From: Alistipes indistinctus YIT 12060
Lineage (GTDB): Bacteria; Bacteroidota; Bacteroidia; Bacteroidales; Rikenellaceae
Direction: 5' to 3'
Assembly: GCF_025144995.1 (NCBI RefSeq)
Contig: NZ_CP102250.1
Location: 496,001 to 560,000, forward strand
DNA length: 64,000 nt
Position 1 is the stretch's first letter; every line of letters starts with the position of its first letter. Made by a program: the position numbers and the translations under genes. The notes under the pieces are model-generated. The model saw only the letters and a list, made by a program, of their open reading frames with translations, searched no databases and had not been told where the DNA came from. Positions 55,194-64,000 of this stretch are shown piece by piece.

Positions 55194-55748
55194 TTAGCGG
55201 TCCAGTTCATCCATTTTCCGGATCAGCGCATCATACAGCTTTTTGAGAAAAACAGCCCGCTCGTTTTTACGGTTGCGGATCGCTATAAACCGGTTGTAAA
55301 TATGGGGAAGTTTGATGTGGAACATCTGTTCAAAAATCCGGACAATCTCTTTAATATCGCATTGCCCTCCATCGATGCAACCGGCCAGATACAACCCGTA
55401 AATCAATTCGGTCAGTTCGCTGACCGTACCGGTCCAATGCGCAGCGACGTTCCCGGCCGGTGCGACATTCCGGTCCATCCCTTTGGGAATAACCATCAAC
55501 AACAGTTCCTCTTCCGCTTTCAACAATTTCAGCACATAGTCGGCCTGTCTGGAAGTAATTTCGTAATTACCTACCGCCAAAGAAAACCTGATTCGCGTCT
55601 GGCGGATGGTGCGCAGTTGTTGTATCGCATTCCGTTCGTGCGAGTAATAATCGCAGATTAACCGGTTAAAAACCGCCGTAATTCGTTCCTGGTTCGGCAA
55701 AGAGGTCAAACCGATCATCTTGTTACAAAAAGTTTGGGCATTTTTCAT
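55194..55748 (-). CDS. RteC-like protein (C-terminal domain only)
   Basis: 184 residues. The second half matches the RteC family of Bacteroides conjugative transposons: HWTGTVSELTELIYGLYLAG, CDIKEIVRIFEQMFHIKL, FIAIRNRKNERAVFLKKLYD and ALIRKMDE. RteC activates excision genes in CTnDOT. This copy is shorter than full RteC and no conjugation genes are near, so it may be a captured or relic regulator. It lies beside a receptor remnant in a rearranged stretch. Confidence 0.7.
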   Translation of the reverse strand: MKNAQTFCNKMIGLTSLPNQERITAVFNRLICDYYSHERNAIQQLRTIRQTRIRFSLAVGNYEITSRQADYVLKLLKAEEELLLMVIPKGMDRNVAPAGNVAAHWTGTVSELTELIYGLYLAGCIDGGQCDIKEIVRIFEQMFHIKLPHIYNRFIAIRNRKNERAVFLKKLYDALIRKMDELDR

Positions 55749-55927
55749 GATTAAAAAAGTTTTTAATGAAACACTAAGGTTGAACCTTCCTAATCATGAA
55801 CCATGAAATATACATAACAATATATTAATTATCAACACCTTCACTAGCATCAAACAGTAAATTTCGAGCAAAAAACAGGCAAAATCGACCCAAGAAAGTA
55901 TCTGGTTAAGATTTACTTCCTCAGCAA

Positions 55928-57103
55928 TTATTGTTTCTCTTCGAAAAATATTTTGAGAATCCCACCGCGACGAAGCAGCGGAAAATAGTGATCGCTAATG
56001 TACCGATACGGAACTCCGTTTGCCACACCTTTTATTTCATGAAGCAAAAGCTTGTGCCCGGCTGTGTCCGCAACAGGTGTATGGTTGAAAATCCCGAGCA
56101 GTGCCTGCTTTCCTTCCAATTCGGATTTTTCGATCAGCATACGTAATCCAGGCCAGTCTTCAGAACCGTTGTACAGGTATATTTTTTCCGCAGGAATACC
56201 GAATTCGGTCATCAGGTAACGTTTGATTGACACCGCGCGCCGCCATGCCATACGGTCGTTTGCGGCAAAATCGCCGTCAGGCGAAGCAAAACCTGCCACA
56301 ACAATCGACTTCAGCATAAAATCACGCGATTCCCGCAACTTCGCTAAAGCAGCGGCTACTTCCGAAAGGACTCTGCCGTTATCCCGATAATCCGGCATTA
56401 TCTGATAAGCCTGTGGAAAATAGATGGCCGCGGCACGCTGCATGTCGTCCGCATAAAGGATACGACCATCGGTCATTTCCGTAAACTCCTGCCGGTTGTA
56501 AAAGGCCATATACGGATACTCCCGCATGAGCTCTTCCGCAAAAAGACCGGCAGCGTCAGGCACCGTATCCCGGACTTCGGGTTCCGATCTTTTTGCGACC
56601 GGAACCGGGGCAGTTCGGACCTCAACCGGCAGAATAATCAGGTTTTCAGCAATCGTCTGCCCAGAAGGATCACCCTCCGAACACGGGGTTATCTTGACCG
56701 CCTCCAGGCTCAATTCGGCACCTTCCATCCATCGCTGGTAAGGTACCGTAACGGAATACCGCTGCGCATCGTTGTTTCTCAAGTAAAACAGAGCCGGAGG
56801 TACCGTCTGTTTCGACAAAGCTATGTGCCTGGCCCGGGAAATCCCGGCCAATCGTCCCTGTACGATAATCGCCGGGAACGACCACGTAAAACTATCCTTC
56901 ATCAGCCGGGGGACGATCACTACATATTGTCCGCTGCGTACCGCCCTCCGATCCGCCCGTATCCGGAACGACATCTTGACACTATCTTTCTGAATACGGA
57001 AATTCAGGTCCGATACACGAACCGGGATACCGGATCCGTTCCCGGCAAACGACGGCATACAGGTAAAACCACACAACAACAGGAATAGTATTTTTTTTTG
57101 CAT
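55928..57103 (-). CDS. DUF3868/OmpA-like outer-membrane protein of fimbrial locus
   Basis: 391 residues with a signal peptide (FLLLCGFTCMPSFA). Residues 25-160 follow DUF3868 (VRVSDLNFRIQKDSVKMSF); the C-terminal part (about 250-390) is OmpA-like (IVVAGFASPDGDFAANDRMA, WRRAVSIKRYLMTEFGIPAE). DUF3868 proteins accompany DUF3575 proteins in Bacteroidales fimbrial gene clusters. Last gene of a four-gene minus-strand operon starting at the sigma factor. Confidence 0.82.
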   Translation of the reverse strand: MQKKILFLLLCGFTCMPSFAGNGSGIPVRVSDLNFRIQKDSVKMSFRIRADRRAVRSGQYVVIVPRLMKDSFTWSFPAIIVQGRLAGISRARHIALSKQTVPPALFYLRNNDAQRYSVTVPYQRWMEGAELSLEAVKITPCSEGDPSGQTIAENLIILPVEVRTAPVPVAKRSEPEVRDTVPDAAGLFAEELMREYPYMAFYNRQEFTEMTDGRILYADDMQRAAAIYFPQAYQIMPDYRDNGRVLSEVAAALAKLRESRDFMLKSIVVAGFASPDGDFAANDRMAWRRAVSIKRYLMTEFGIPAEKIYLYNGSEDWPGLRMLIEKSELEGKQALLGIFNHTPVADTAGHKLLLHEIKGVANGVPYRYISDHYFPLLRRGGILKIFFEEKQ

Positions 57104-57124
57104 CGTCTTATTTTAACGGCACTC

Positions 57125-58243
57125 TCATTTAATCACAAACACCAGGCTGATACCGACGCGGCCCGGCCCGAAACAAAACCGGGTGGCACGTTCAGCCGCT
57201 TCGTTGCTGCCGTCGCAGTCGAACCTATCGTACTGCAATACGGCACCTCCGATCCCGGCACAAAACTCCAGCCCCCAGCGGGGCAACACGGCCATATGGT
57301 ATCCGTAGGTAAGCCCGAGCCCGAATGCATCCCCTTTATAGCGCGCCCCCTTCTCAAACAATGAAAAGATTTTATAACCGCTGACATTGTAATTCCAGTA
57401 CGAGACATTCGCACCGAAAAAATGACCGTTCATCCGTTCGCACAACCAATACCGGAACTCGGGACGAACCATCCAATGATCCAGTTTTTTATTGCATTCG
57501 AGGGATTGCGAACTTTTCCACCGGTTATTGGCCGCATAAACTTCCACCGAAGTGCGACGCCCCAATCCGAACTCTACGCTCAGATTTGGGGAAGCGGTTG
57601 CAATCCAGTGAACCAGATTCGTCTTGGCCGCGACTTTAGGCAATCCTTTATATGCAACGTAAGATTCCACCGGCATCCTGTGTGAAGCGGGCAGCCGGGC
57701 ATCGATCAGGTCTCCGACGCTGTCCCGGGATTCCGGCTCAACGACTACTTGAATCACTTGTACCGGTTCGGATTTATCCAAAGGCAGCGACCTGTCGGGA
57801 CGGGACAGGGCACTTAACGAACGGATGTCCGTAGCTATATATCGGTCTCCCGTTTCCGGATCCTCAACCGCTGGTGGCCGACCGATACCCGGCGGTATCA
57901 CCGGAGGCGGAACCTCTTCTTTACCCGGACCGATGATAACCATATCCTGATGTACGAGACAGGTAACCCGGGAGATTTCCGTGACACGGTCGAGAATTTC
58001 CCGCAGGGACAGTTCCGCCGCGGGAAGATTGATCACCTGCGAAGCATCGAATACGGCACTGTTATAGGCAAACCTGTATACGGTCTGCCGCTCGATCTGG
58101 ATGAAGAGGTCGCGGGCCGGCAATTCGGTACCCGAAAGCACGATTCGGACTTCCTGTGCTGAGAGAGTCGCAAAAGAAAGCAAATAGACAAAAAAAACGG
58201 CAATGATCTGGATACATAGAAGCTGGTGTCTGAGCATAAGCAT
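57125..58243 (-). CDS. STN-domain DUF3575 protein
   Basis: 372 residues. After a signal peptide, residues 28-105 form an STN (secretin/TonB short N-terminal) domain (VRIVLSGTELPARDLFIQIE, AAELSLREILDRVTEIS). A linker leads to a DUF3575 beta-barrel-like C-terminus (KTNLVHWIATASPNLSVEFG, then RPEFRYWLCERMNGHFFG, ending RVGISLVFVIK). STN domains normally let TonB receptors talk to FecR; here it is fused to a different outer-membrane domain directly downstream of fecR. Confidence 0.82.
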   Translation of the reverse strand: MLMLRHQLLCIQIIAVFFVYLLSFATLSAQEVRIVLSGTELPARDLFIQIERQTVYRFAYNSAVFDASQVINLPAAELSLREILDRVTEISRVTCLVHQDMVIIGPGKEEVPPPVIPPGIGRPPAVEDPETGDRYIATDIRSLSALSRPDRSLPLDKSEPVQVIQVVVEPESRDSVGDLIDARLPASHRMPVESYVAYKGLPKVAAKTNLVHWIATASPNLSVEFGLGRRTSVEVYAANNRWKSSQSLECNKKLDHWMVRPEFRYWLCERMNGHFFGANVSYWNYNVSGYKIFSLFEKGARYKGDAFGLGLTYGYHMAVLPRWGLEFCAGIGGAVLQYDRFDCDGSNEAAERATRFCFGPGRVGISLVFVIK

Positions 58244-58264
58244 AGGCTGGATTGGCGGACGGAC

Positions 58265-59299
58265 TTATTTTTTTGTAATCCGGACCGTATTTCCGTCTAT
58301 TTCATAATTGAATTGCGGAGTGGTATTCTGTAATGTAAACAATACTTTATCCAGAGAGGGATCCTGTTCGAAAACAGCCGTAAATTTTCCGTCGGGCAGC
58401 GCCTCCCCGGACATATCGATCGTCACCCCGAAATATTTGGATATAACGTGCAGGGCATGTTCGAGCGGTATCTCCTCGAACCTTAACTGTGACATCCAAC
58501 GGGGCAGCTGATCCTCCACGACATCCCGCAGTACCGCATGCTCCGACTTGTTGTCTATCCGGATTTGCATATGCGGATCCAGATGGTAAACTCTTTTCCC
58601 GCAGGAGACATCGAGCAAACCCTCGGTCAGTACGATTCCGCTGGTGGTACTATCCCGGTAATCCTGCACGTCAAATTGAGTTCCTGTCGCCACGGCCGTC
58701 AAATTCCTCGCTTTAACCGTAAAAGGACGCTCCCGGGAAGCATTCACGATGAAATACGCTCCTCCGTCCAGGTATACTATGCGTTGCGACATAAAGTTCT
58801 CGCAATAGCCCACGCTGCTGTTGCTGTTCAACCACACCTGGGAGCCATCGGGCAGCATAAGGTGCTTTTGTTCCCCGCTGCCCACCGATTCTATCACATC
58901 GGACAAACGGGTCAGTTCAAAGCGGTCGTGAACCCGCAGGTTCCGCAGATACAACGCTGAAGCCGCAACGACAAGTGCAGGGATCACGACGGCAGCAATA
59001 CGAAAACCCATTCTCCTGTACAACGGTCTCCTCCGTTTTCGCGGTTCCGGATCACGCACCCGGCGATGCGCGACAACACCCATCAATTCCCGGTACGATG
59101 CACGGACTTTATCATCCGGATCGGGATCGAAACGTACTGTCCTGTCAAACGCCTTTGCCAACGCCGCATCCTTCTCCTCCCGGTGAAGGTCATTGGCAAA
59201 CCAAGCCCGAAACCGTTCCGCCGACTGCCCGTCGACATGCTCCTGGGCAAGATACAGATCGATTATCTCCTGAATTATTTTTTGAGAATCATTGCTCAT
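58265..59299 (-). CDS. FecR family anti-sigma factor
   Basis: 344 residues. A cytoplasmic N-terminus (1-97), one membrane helix (98-117, RIAAVVIPALVVAASALYL region), then a periplasmic FecR domain (QKHLMLPDGSQVWLNSNSSV, VYLDGGAYFIVNASRERPF) and a DUF4974 domain at the end (FEEIPLEHALHVISKYFGV, FTLQNTTPQFNYEIDG). It should hold or activate the sigma factor encoded upstream. 81 bp separate the two genes. Confidence 0.93.
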   Translation of the reverse strand: MSNDSQKIIQEIIDLYLAQEHVDGQSAERFRAWFANDLHREEKDAALAKAFDRTVRFDPDPDDKVRASYRELMGVVAHRRVRDPEPRKRRRPLYRRMGFRIAAVVIPALVVAASALYLRNLRVHDRFELTRLSDVIESVGSGEQKHLMLPDGSQVWLNSNSSVGYCENFMSQRIVYLDGGAYFIVNASRERPFTVKARNLTAVATGTQFDVQDYRDSTTSGIVLTEGLLDVSCGKRVYHLDPHMQIRIDNKSEHAVLRDVVEDQLPRWMSQLRFEEIPLEHALHVISKYFGVTIDMSGEALPDGKFTAVFEQDPSLDKVLFTLQNTTPQFNYEIDGNTVRITKK

Positions 59300-59380
59300 A
59301 AACGTAGTCGTACAAATAGGCCGGCTAATCTGGCATCTAATAATAATACAATCTAAACTCTCTTTTGTCCAACACCGGAA

Positions 59381-60037
59381 TCAATGGATGAATACGATGA
59401 TCGCTTTCAGGACGTGTCTGATCTTTTTCAGGGCCTGGGACAGGTGGTTCGCTACATTGTGTTTGGATATTTCAAGATGCTGGGCGATCTCTTCGTGGGA
59501 AAGGTTTTGCTGCCGGCTCATCTCAAAAATTTTCCGACGCATCGACGACATGTTTTTTACAGTCAGCTCGATCAGCAGCTCCCTCTCTTGAGCAATCAGG
59601 ATATCCTCGGCCGTCAAATGCTCTTTGTCGTCGGGATCACGCTGCTGCTGATACCGCTCAAAAACTTTTTGACGCTTGAACAAATTAATGACCGCATTGC
59701 GGGCAATCGTGTAAAGCAGGGTTTTGATATTTTTAGCGGGATCGAGTTCGGCCCGCCTTTCCCAGAGAACCATAAAAACATTCTGTACGATCTCCTCTGC
59801 CTCTTCACGGGACCGCAACAGCCTGTACAGGAAATTTTCGATGGGTCCCCGGTAGTGCACATAGACGGTTTGAAAAGCCTCATGACTTCCGTCTCGGAGA
59901 GCTTCCAGCAATTCGGGAGTCACGACCTCACTTTCAAGAGGCCGTTCCCGGCTGTTTAATTCCAGCTCCTCCTGATCGGGAAGAGCCGAAGCTAAATCTT
60001 TACTCATACTTGTTGCGACAAGGGTGTTTCTATTCAT
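59381..60037 (-). CDS. ECF-family RNA polymerase sigma factor
   Basis: 218 residues from MNRNTLVATSMSKDL; MSKDL at 60007 is an alternative start. Sigma region 2 (FQTVYVHYRGPIENFLYRLL, EEIVQNVFMVLWERR) and region 4 (RRKIFEMSRQQNLSHEEIAQ, ISKHNVANHLSQALKKIRH) place it in the Bacteroidetes ECF group next to FecR. It probably transcribes this operon and possibly the divergent fimbrial genes. The upstream open frame to 60130 lacks family similarity. Confidence 0.92.
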   Translation of the reverse strand: MNRNTLVATSMSKDLASALPDQEELELNSRERPLESEVVTPELLEALRDGSHEAFQTVYVHYRGPIENFLYRLLRSREEAEEIVQNVFMVLWERRAELDPAKNIKTLLYTIARNAVINLFKRQKVFERYQQQRDPDDKEHLTAEDILIAQERELLIELTVKNMSSMRRKIFEMSRQQNLSHEEIAQHLEISKHNVANHLSQALKKIRHVLKAIIVFIH

Positions 60038-60130
60038 TCCGGACAAATATGCCAATAATATTTCACAATCGATCGTCTCAAACCGGGAGGTTGCCCGCTC
60101 AAACAGGCTTTCGCTCCGGCGTACCGCCAA

Positions 60131-60512
60131 TCGGATTTTTTTTGCAATTCCAATCCTTTCCGAATTGCAAAAATGATACGAACAGAACGCTGATGACAGC
60201 TGCCGACCACTTCGATTACTGACAAATTTCTCGCCGCAATTTTCATTTTCCGAAAATAGAGAAGGTGCGGCGTTTTTTTTCCCTAAATGAGAGTTTCAAT
60301 GTTACTGATGTTGCATAATCAGTTGACAAAAAGGAATAAACGTTTCTATATATCCCCCGGCCAAGCTTGTATTAGAAAGTGTAACAGGAAGCAGAGCCGG
60401 ACAAAAACACAGGGACAATATGGCCGGAAATACGAGCAAGGTCCTATTTCCACTATTTGATTCAAAACCGAATATAAACAAACGTATTCAACTTTAATTA
60501 ATTTATTTTATT
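60131..60512. other. Divergent intergenic region between sigma factor and fimbrial genes
   Basis: About 380 bp without a gene. It should hold the divergent promoters of both operons, but I see no perfect TAnnTTTG box, consistent with ECF-dependent promoters of different sequence. AT content rises towards 60480-60512. Confidence 0.5.
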
Positions 60513-61739
60513 ATGAAAACATTCAAGTACTTATCTGTAGCATGTTTGAGTTTAGGGATACTGGCATCGTGTTCCAAAGACGCGAACCAGGGCCCCGCTC
60601 CCTCCAACGGAGAAAAGCATGTGGTCATATCCATGGGAGACGTCCAAACGAAAGCCTCCGACCCGGTAGGCTTGCTCTCCACAACCGCGGACGTAGACAA
60701 CATCGCCATTTTTGTTACGAACACAGCAGGTACGATCCTGAAAAAAGTGGAGGTCGACAAAAACCTGACGGCCGACTCGGATTGGGACAAACTGACCACC
60801 GCAGGTCTGCTGATTCCCAATGTCGGGACGGAAGCCACGGACCTCGCCGTTTACGGCAATTACAAAAAAGGTGCTGAAACTTATGTAACCGGTGCAGTTG
60901 GCGACAAAGTGACCGTAGCGGCGACCTTTAACCAACAGCAGGGCTCGAAAGTGCTTTACTCGGGGGCGGGCGCACTCTCGTCATTCGACGTAAGCGTTGA
61001 AAACGCAAACGACGAGAACGTCTATACTTTCACGGGAAATATCTCCATTAAACCGGTTATGGCCCGTCTCCAAATAAAGCAGGTGTCTTTCGTTGCAAAC
61101 GGAAGCGAGACGGTTACCAACAATTCGAACGGGAAATCAGCCCTTGTCGAATGGACCGGCCTGACCGGCGAACTGCTGGGAGTATACCTCAACAATTTCT
61201 ACAAACAGTATAACGGCGCAGCCGTGGCGGCATCGCTGATGACCAATACCACCGCTTTCGAGCGGGCGACCGAAGGAAAATGGCTTTTTGGCGCCGATGC
61301 GAGCGAAACGAACGAAGCGGCGTTCGCCAGCTACAACCAATGGAATACAAGTGCATACACGCCGTATGACCTGGATGAGTTCAACACCCCGGCCGATCCC
61401 GATGCTAAAAAGTGTTTCGCATTCAACTTCTTCCCCGGACAGACTCCGTACCTGCACCTCAACCTGGGTAACGTATCTGCAACGACGATCACCAGCGACG
61501 ACGAGGAAGCGTACAACCCCAGACTGCTGCCGCTTTCGAAATATGCGAATATCGTGAACTTCACGACAGGAGGCCAGAACGTCACCTTTGAAGCGGGTAA
61601 AATCTACAACGTCAACGTCGAGATCAAACCGCAGTTCATGCACACCGACCTGAACCCGGTCGCTTACAACATTACCCTTACCATTACTATCGCAGATTGG
61701 GTGGAAGAAAACATCGACCCGGAGTTCCAACAGTTGTAG
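60513..61739 (+). CDS. Major fimbrial subunit (FimA/Mfa1-like lipoprotein)
   Basis: 408 residues. Lipoprotein signal with Cys20 (GILASCSKD), then the type V fimbrillin pattern: VVISMGDVQTKAS, DVDNIAIFVTNTAGTILKKV, TFTGNISIKPVMARLQIKQV, and a C-terminal donor-strand-like NPVAYNITLTITIADWVEEN. Such precursors are lipidated, cleaved by an arginine-type protease at the surface and polymerised. Followed by a hairpin that would lower expression of the downstream subunits. Confidence 0.9.
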   Translation: MKTFKYLSVACLSLGILASCSKDANQGPAPSNGEKHVVISMGDVQTKASDPVGLLSTTADVDNIAIFVTNTAGTILKKVEVDKNLTADSDWDKLTTAGLLIPNVGTEATDLAVYGNYKKGAETYVTGAVGDKVTVAATFNQQQGSKVLYSGAGALSSFDVSVENANDENVYTFTGNISIKPVMARLQIKQVSFVANGSETVTNNSNGKSALVEWTGLTGELLGVYLNNFYKQYNGAAVAASLMTNTTAFERATEGKWLFGADASETNEAAFASYNQWNTSAYTPYDLDEFNTPADPDAKKCFAFNFFPGQTPYLHLNLGNVSATTITSDDEEAYNPRLLPLSKYANIVNFTTGGQNVTFEAGKIYNVNVEIKPQFMHTDLNPVAYNITLTITIADWVEENIDPEFQQL

Positions 61740-61754
61740 TAATCCTTTAATCAC

Positions 61755-61785
61755 AGGGGGGAGGGGCGCTCTCCCCCCCTTTTTA
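61755..61785 (+). terminator. Terminator/attenuator between fimbrillin and anchor genes
   Basis: GGGGGGAG (61756-61763) pairs with CTCCCCCC (61771-61778) around a 7-nt loop, followed by five T. Partial read-through would give a high major-to-minor subunit ratio. Confidence 0.8.
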
Positions 61786-61816
61786 CTGTAAAGACACAGC
61801 TAATTGACTGAGCGAA

Positions 61817-62713
61817 ATGAAAGGATTCAACTATATCATTACCATCCTATTGTCGGCATTGGCACTGTCGGGATGTATCCGCGATGACGGCTCCGGACTG
61901 GATTGCGAACGTACCCGTATCTCGTTCACCTATTACGGCGACATTCCGGGACGATGCCGTTTCCTGGAAAAAACCGACCAGGTAACCCTGTTCGTCTACA
62001 ACAGCGACGGGAAACTCGTGATGACCCGGACAAAAAGTATCGGCGACCTGCAGGGATACAAGGGGATTAACCTGAACCTGCCCAACGGTGAGTATTACCT
62101 GATCGCCTGGACGAACCTGACCGACTGTACCGAAATACACGATTCGGGCAAGCTTTCCGACGCCGTGCTCGGTTGCCGGGATTATTACGCCGGGAATCCG
62201 GTCATCGAACAGGAAAACGACAGGATTTATTATGCCTTTAAAAAAATCACGGTCGTACAGAGCGAATTCCGGGATGAAGAGATGCAATTCACGCAGGCCC
62301 ACATTCCCCTCCACATTTACATTACGGGAGCGGCGGCCCCTACCAAGGCCGATGCCCCCGTTGAGGTGGACATTGCCAACCTCCACCCCCAGATGGGATT
62401 CGACGGCACAGCTTCCAGTTCGCTTAAAAGCGTTTACCGGGCCCAGCTCGTACACGATGCAGAAACGGGTGATTATACCTCCCGTATCAATGCCTATCGT
62501 TTTCTCAACGACAACGACGTGCAACTGACACTGTCATCCAGCGGCGGCACCGTCCGTTACAAGACCGTCAATCTGGTGGATTTCATGAACGAACATTCCA
62601 TCTCGGTAGACGATAAAGACGAAGTGGAAATTGCCATACGCTTCAGATTCAACAACACTTCGGTAGATGTTACCCCTTGGGAAGAAGAAGATATCGACCC
62701 GACACAAAAATAG
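61817..62713 (+). CDS. FimB/Mfa2-family fimbrial anchor lipoprotein
   Basis: 298 residues with lipobox ALSGC (Cys20). The FimB/Mfa2 pattern is clear: ISFTYYGDIPGRC, DQVTLFVYNSDGKLVMTRTK, GEYYLIAWTNLTDC, and IPLHIYITGAAAPTKADAPV. In Porphyromonas the Mfa2-type protein anchors the fimbria in the outer membrane and limits its length. It sits 77 bp after the fimbrillin, beyond the hairpin, and 6 bp before the next subunit gene. Confidence 0.9.
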   Translation: MKGFNYIITILLSALALSGCIRDDGSGLDCERTRISFTYYGDIPGRCRFLEKTDQVTLFVYNSDGKLVMTRTKSIGDLQGYKGINLNLPNGEYYLIAWTNLTDCTEIHDSGKLSDAVLGCRDYYAGNPVIEQENDRIYYAFKKITVVQSEFRDEEMQFTQAHIPLHIYITGAAAPTKADAPVEVDIANLHPQMGFDGTASSSLKSVYRAQLVHDAETGDYTSRINAYRFLNDNDVQLTLSSSGGTVRYKTVNLVDFMNEHSISVDDKDEVEIAIRFRFNNTSVDVTPWEEEDIDPTQK

Positions 62714-62719
62714 GAATCC

Positions 62720-64000
62720 ATGCAAAAGGATAAGATATTCAAAACTATATTGCTGTTTTGCATCCCCTTGTTGGTGTTATCGTGCAGCAAAACCGCCGGG
62801 GATGACTCCCCGGGACAGGATGCCAACCTGGCATTGGCCCTTATTACTCGCAGCGAGAACGGCGATCTGGCGATTACCGGTGAAGACCGATTCACCAGCC
62901 TGGCCGTGTACATATTCAACAACGACAACGGCGACCTGGAATTCTCCGAACTGATCACGGACTTCACGCCGGAATCGTCGGCAAGCCTTTACACCAAATC
63001 GGTCCGGGTAACGCAAGACAAAAAGGCGGTTTATGCGATCGCCAATTATGCAGGCCAAAGCTTTACGGCAGCCGGACAACCGGTAACGATCACCGAGCAG
63101 ACACCCCGGTCGGTACTCGACGCACTGCAAGTCGCTTCCGCGACTTTCGCGGGCAACGATATCGTCATGGTAGGAAAAAAGGTAGTGGAGATGACCAGTA
63201 CCGCAGTGAATGCGTCGATAGAAATGGAACGGCTGGTAGGCCGGCTGGATTTGCACGTTTATAAAGCCGCAGAGCTGACAGACGATGCGGTGGAGCTGGT
63301 TTCTATAATCTTTTGCAACCAGGTGACCAAAAGCAACGTCCAGTACCAGAGCAACGCAATGCCCGCAGGCGATATCCGCCAGACGGAAACGCATACACCT
63401 TCGGCGGCGACTTTGCTGGAAGTGGTGCCCGACAATACCGATTATGCTTCACGCACGCCGTCCGATGCCGAAACGTCGTTCTACAGCTACCAGAATATTT
63501 CCGGGGCAACCGATCCGTCGGGAGCCGCCCCGGACGACTCCTCGACACCGTACCTGCTGGTAAATGTGAAAGTAAACGGCGCTCCGGTCACCTATCGCGG
63601 AGACCTGAAGAATCTGGCCGGACTGTACGACCTGGAACGGAACAAGGTATACCGTATCAAGACCGTCGTAGGGGAACCCCAAGGGATACTGTATCTGCGT
63701 ATAGAGGTTATGAAATGGGATACGGAACTTTCGGAAATTACTTACGACAACCGGGCTTTTACGTTTTCAGGAACGGATAACGGAGCCAACCGCGGAGAGG
63801 TATCCATGTCCGATCCAGCCACTTTCAGCTTCAACCTTACGGCGCCTGCCGGAGCGGTCTGGGCGGCCAACCTCACCAACGGACTCGATTTCAAACTGCT
63901 CTCCGAAGGAGATTATGTTTCACAAGGCATTACCAGGGTCACTCCGTTCTACATCCGGATCGTGCCCTCTAAAACCTTTTCCGCAGGCGCAGACCGGCAA
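62720..64000 (+). CDS. Minor fimbrial subunit lipoprotein (5' part, runs off the window)
   Basis: The frame from ATG 62720 is open through base 64000 (427 codons, no stop), so the gene continues to the right. Lipoprotein signal LLFCIPLLVLSCSKT (Cys22). Fimbrillin-like traits: LITRSENGDLAITGEDRFTS, LAVYIFNNDNGDL, MERLVGRLDLHVYK and RIKTVVGEPQGILYLRIEVM, then an additional C-terminal domain. It resembles minor or tip subunits of Fim/Mfa fimbriae. Cotranscribed with the anchor gene. Confidence 0.85.
   Translation, partial: MQKDKIFKTILLFCIPLLVLSCSKTAGDDSPGQDANLALALITRSENGDLAITGEDRFTSLAVYIFNNDNGDLEFSELITDFTPESSASLYTKSVRVTQDKKAVYAIANYAGQSFTAAGQPVTITEQTPRSVLDALQVASATFAGNDIVMVGKKVVEMTSTAVNASIEMERLVGRLDLHVYKAAELTDDAVELVSIIFCNQVTKSNVQYQSNAMPAGDIRQTETHTPSAATLLEVVPDNTDYASRTPSDAETSFYSYQNISGATDPSGAAPDDSSTPYLLVNVKVNGAPVTYRGDLKNLAGLYDLERNKVYRIKTVVGEPQGILYLRIEVMKWDTELSEITYDNRAFTFSGTDNGANRGEVSMSDPATFSFNLTAPAGAVWAANLTNGLDFKLLSEGDYVSQGITRVTPFYIRIVPSKTFSAGADRQ

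Noticed and set aside
1-64000. CRISPR arrays, tRNA or rRNA genes, insertion sequences
   Set aside because: None seen: no regularly spaced short repeats, no cloverleaf or rRNA sequence, and no transposase gene.

Overview
The window looks like a Bacteroidales chromosome, most likely Rikenellaceae/Alistipes. The evidence is a moderately GC-rich core, bacteroidal -7 boxes (TAnnTTTG) upstream of many genes, a Mfa/Fim-type fimbrial locus, LruC and DUF1573 proteins, a long-form NusB, an N-terminal-rubredoxin rubrerythrin, and an RteC-like protein. The genus is inferred from gene content; no marker RNA gene is present.

Left accessory zone (1-12.6 kb). The AT-richer left edge holds the end of a type I restriction-modification operon (hsdS tail, hsdR) followed by a GIY-YIG/T5orf172 nuclease-like protein with a RAMA-like C-terminus. 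Next comes an apparent 8.1-kb mobilizable element bounded by a 19-bp near-identical repeat (4486-4504 and 12586-12604). It carries a tyrosine integrase with arm-site-like repeats, an excisionase-like gene, an oriT-like hairpin region, mobC-like and MOBP relaxase genes, and a membrane accessory gene. Three of these mobilization genes are each broken by one in-frame TGA while the downstream frame stays intact. The right half carries a nucleotidyltransferase/HEPN-like protein behind a structured leader, and a stand-alone reverse transcriptase (RT). The RT is preceded by about 600 bp of non-coding DNA with two promoter-like sites, a perfect 119-bp direct repeat (380-bp offset) and long-range complementary flanks. 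This RT locus is the best candidate for an undescribed, defence-like retroelement.

Core region (12.6-46.6 kb). A membrane glycan operon (GT87-GT2 fusion, NodB deacetylase, GtrA) is followed by nucleoid-associated protein NdpA, the oxidative pentose-phosphate operon gnd-zwf-pgl, and a lipoprotein. Then come GNAT, DUF3795, DUF2461 and membrane MutS-like genes, rubrerythrin with a PerR/Fur regulator, DUF486 and MBL-fold proteins, and the proline operon proC-proB-proA. These are followed by a cupin-XRE regulator with an acyl-CoA ligase, a divergent DXS-like enzyme, fused aspartokinase/homoserine dehydrogenase, DUF5606, an M28 peptidase, and the nusB-DUF1573-yajC cluster. The region ends with an HI0933-type flavoprotein, a shrunken methyltransferase-like protein, a PduO-type cobalamin adenosyltransferase, DUF2795 and an ATPase_2-family protein.

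Right accessory/surface zone (46.6-64 kb). This holds an LruC lipoprotein, an AraC regulator, and two tandem PAS histidine kinases (the second a hybrid with a receiver). A decayed TonB-receptor tail and a short RteC-like protein follow. The last block is a fimbrial locus. On the minus strand, an ECF sigma factor, FecR-type anti-sigma, STN-DUF3575 protein and DUF3868/OmpA-like protein appear to form a signalling/assembly operon. Divergently on the plus strand are the major fimbrillin, an Mfa2/FimB-type anchor and a further fimbrial lipoprotein that runs off the window edge.
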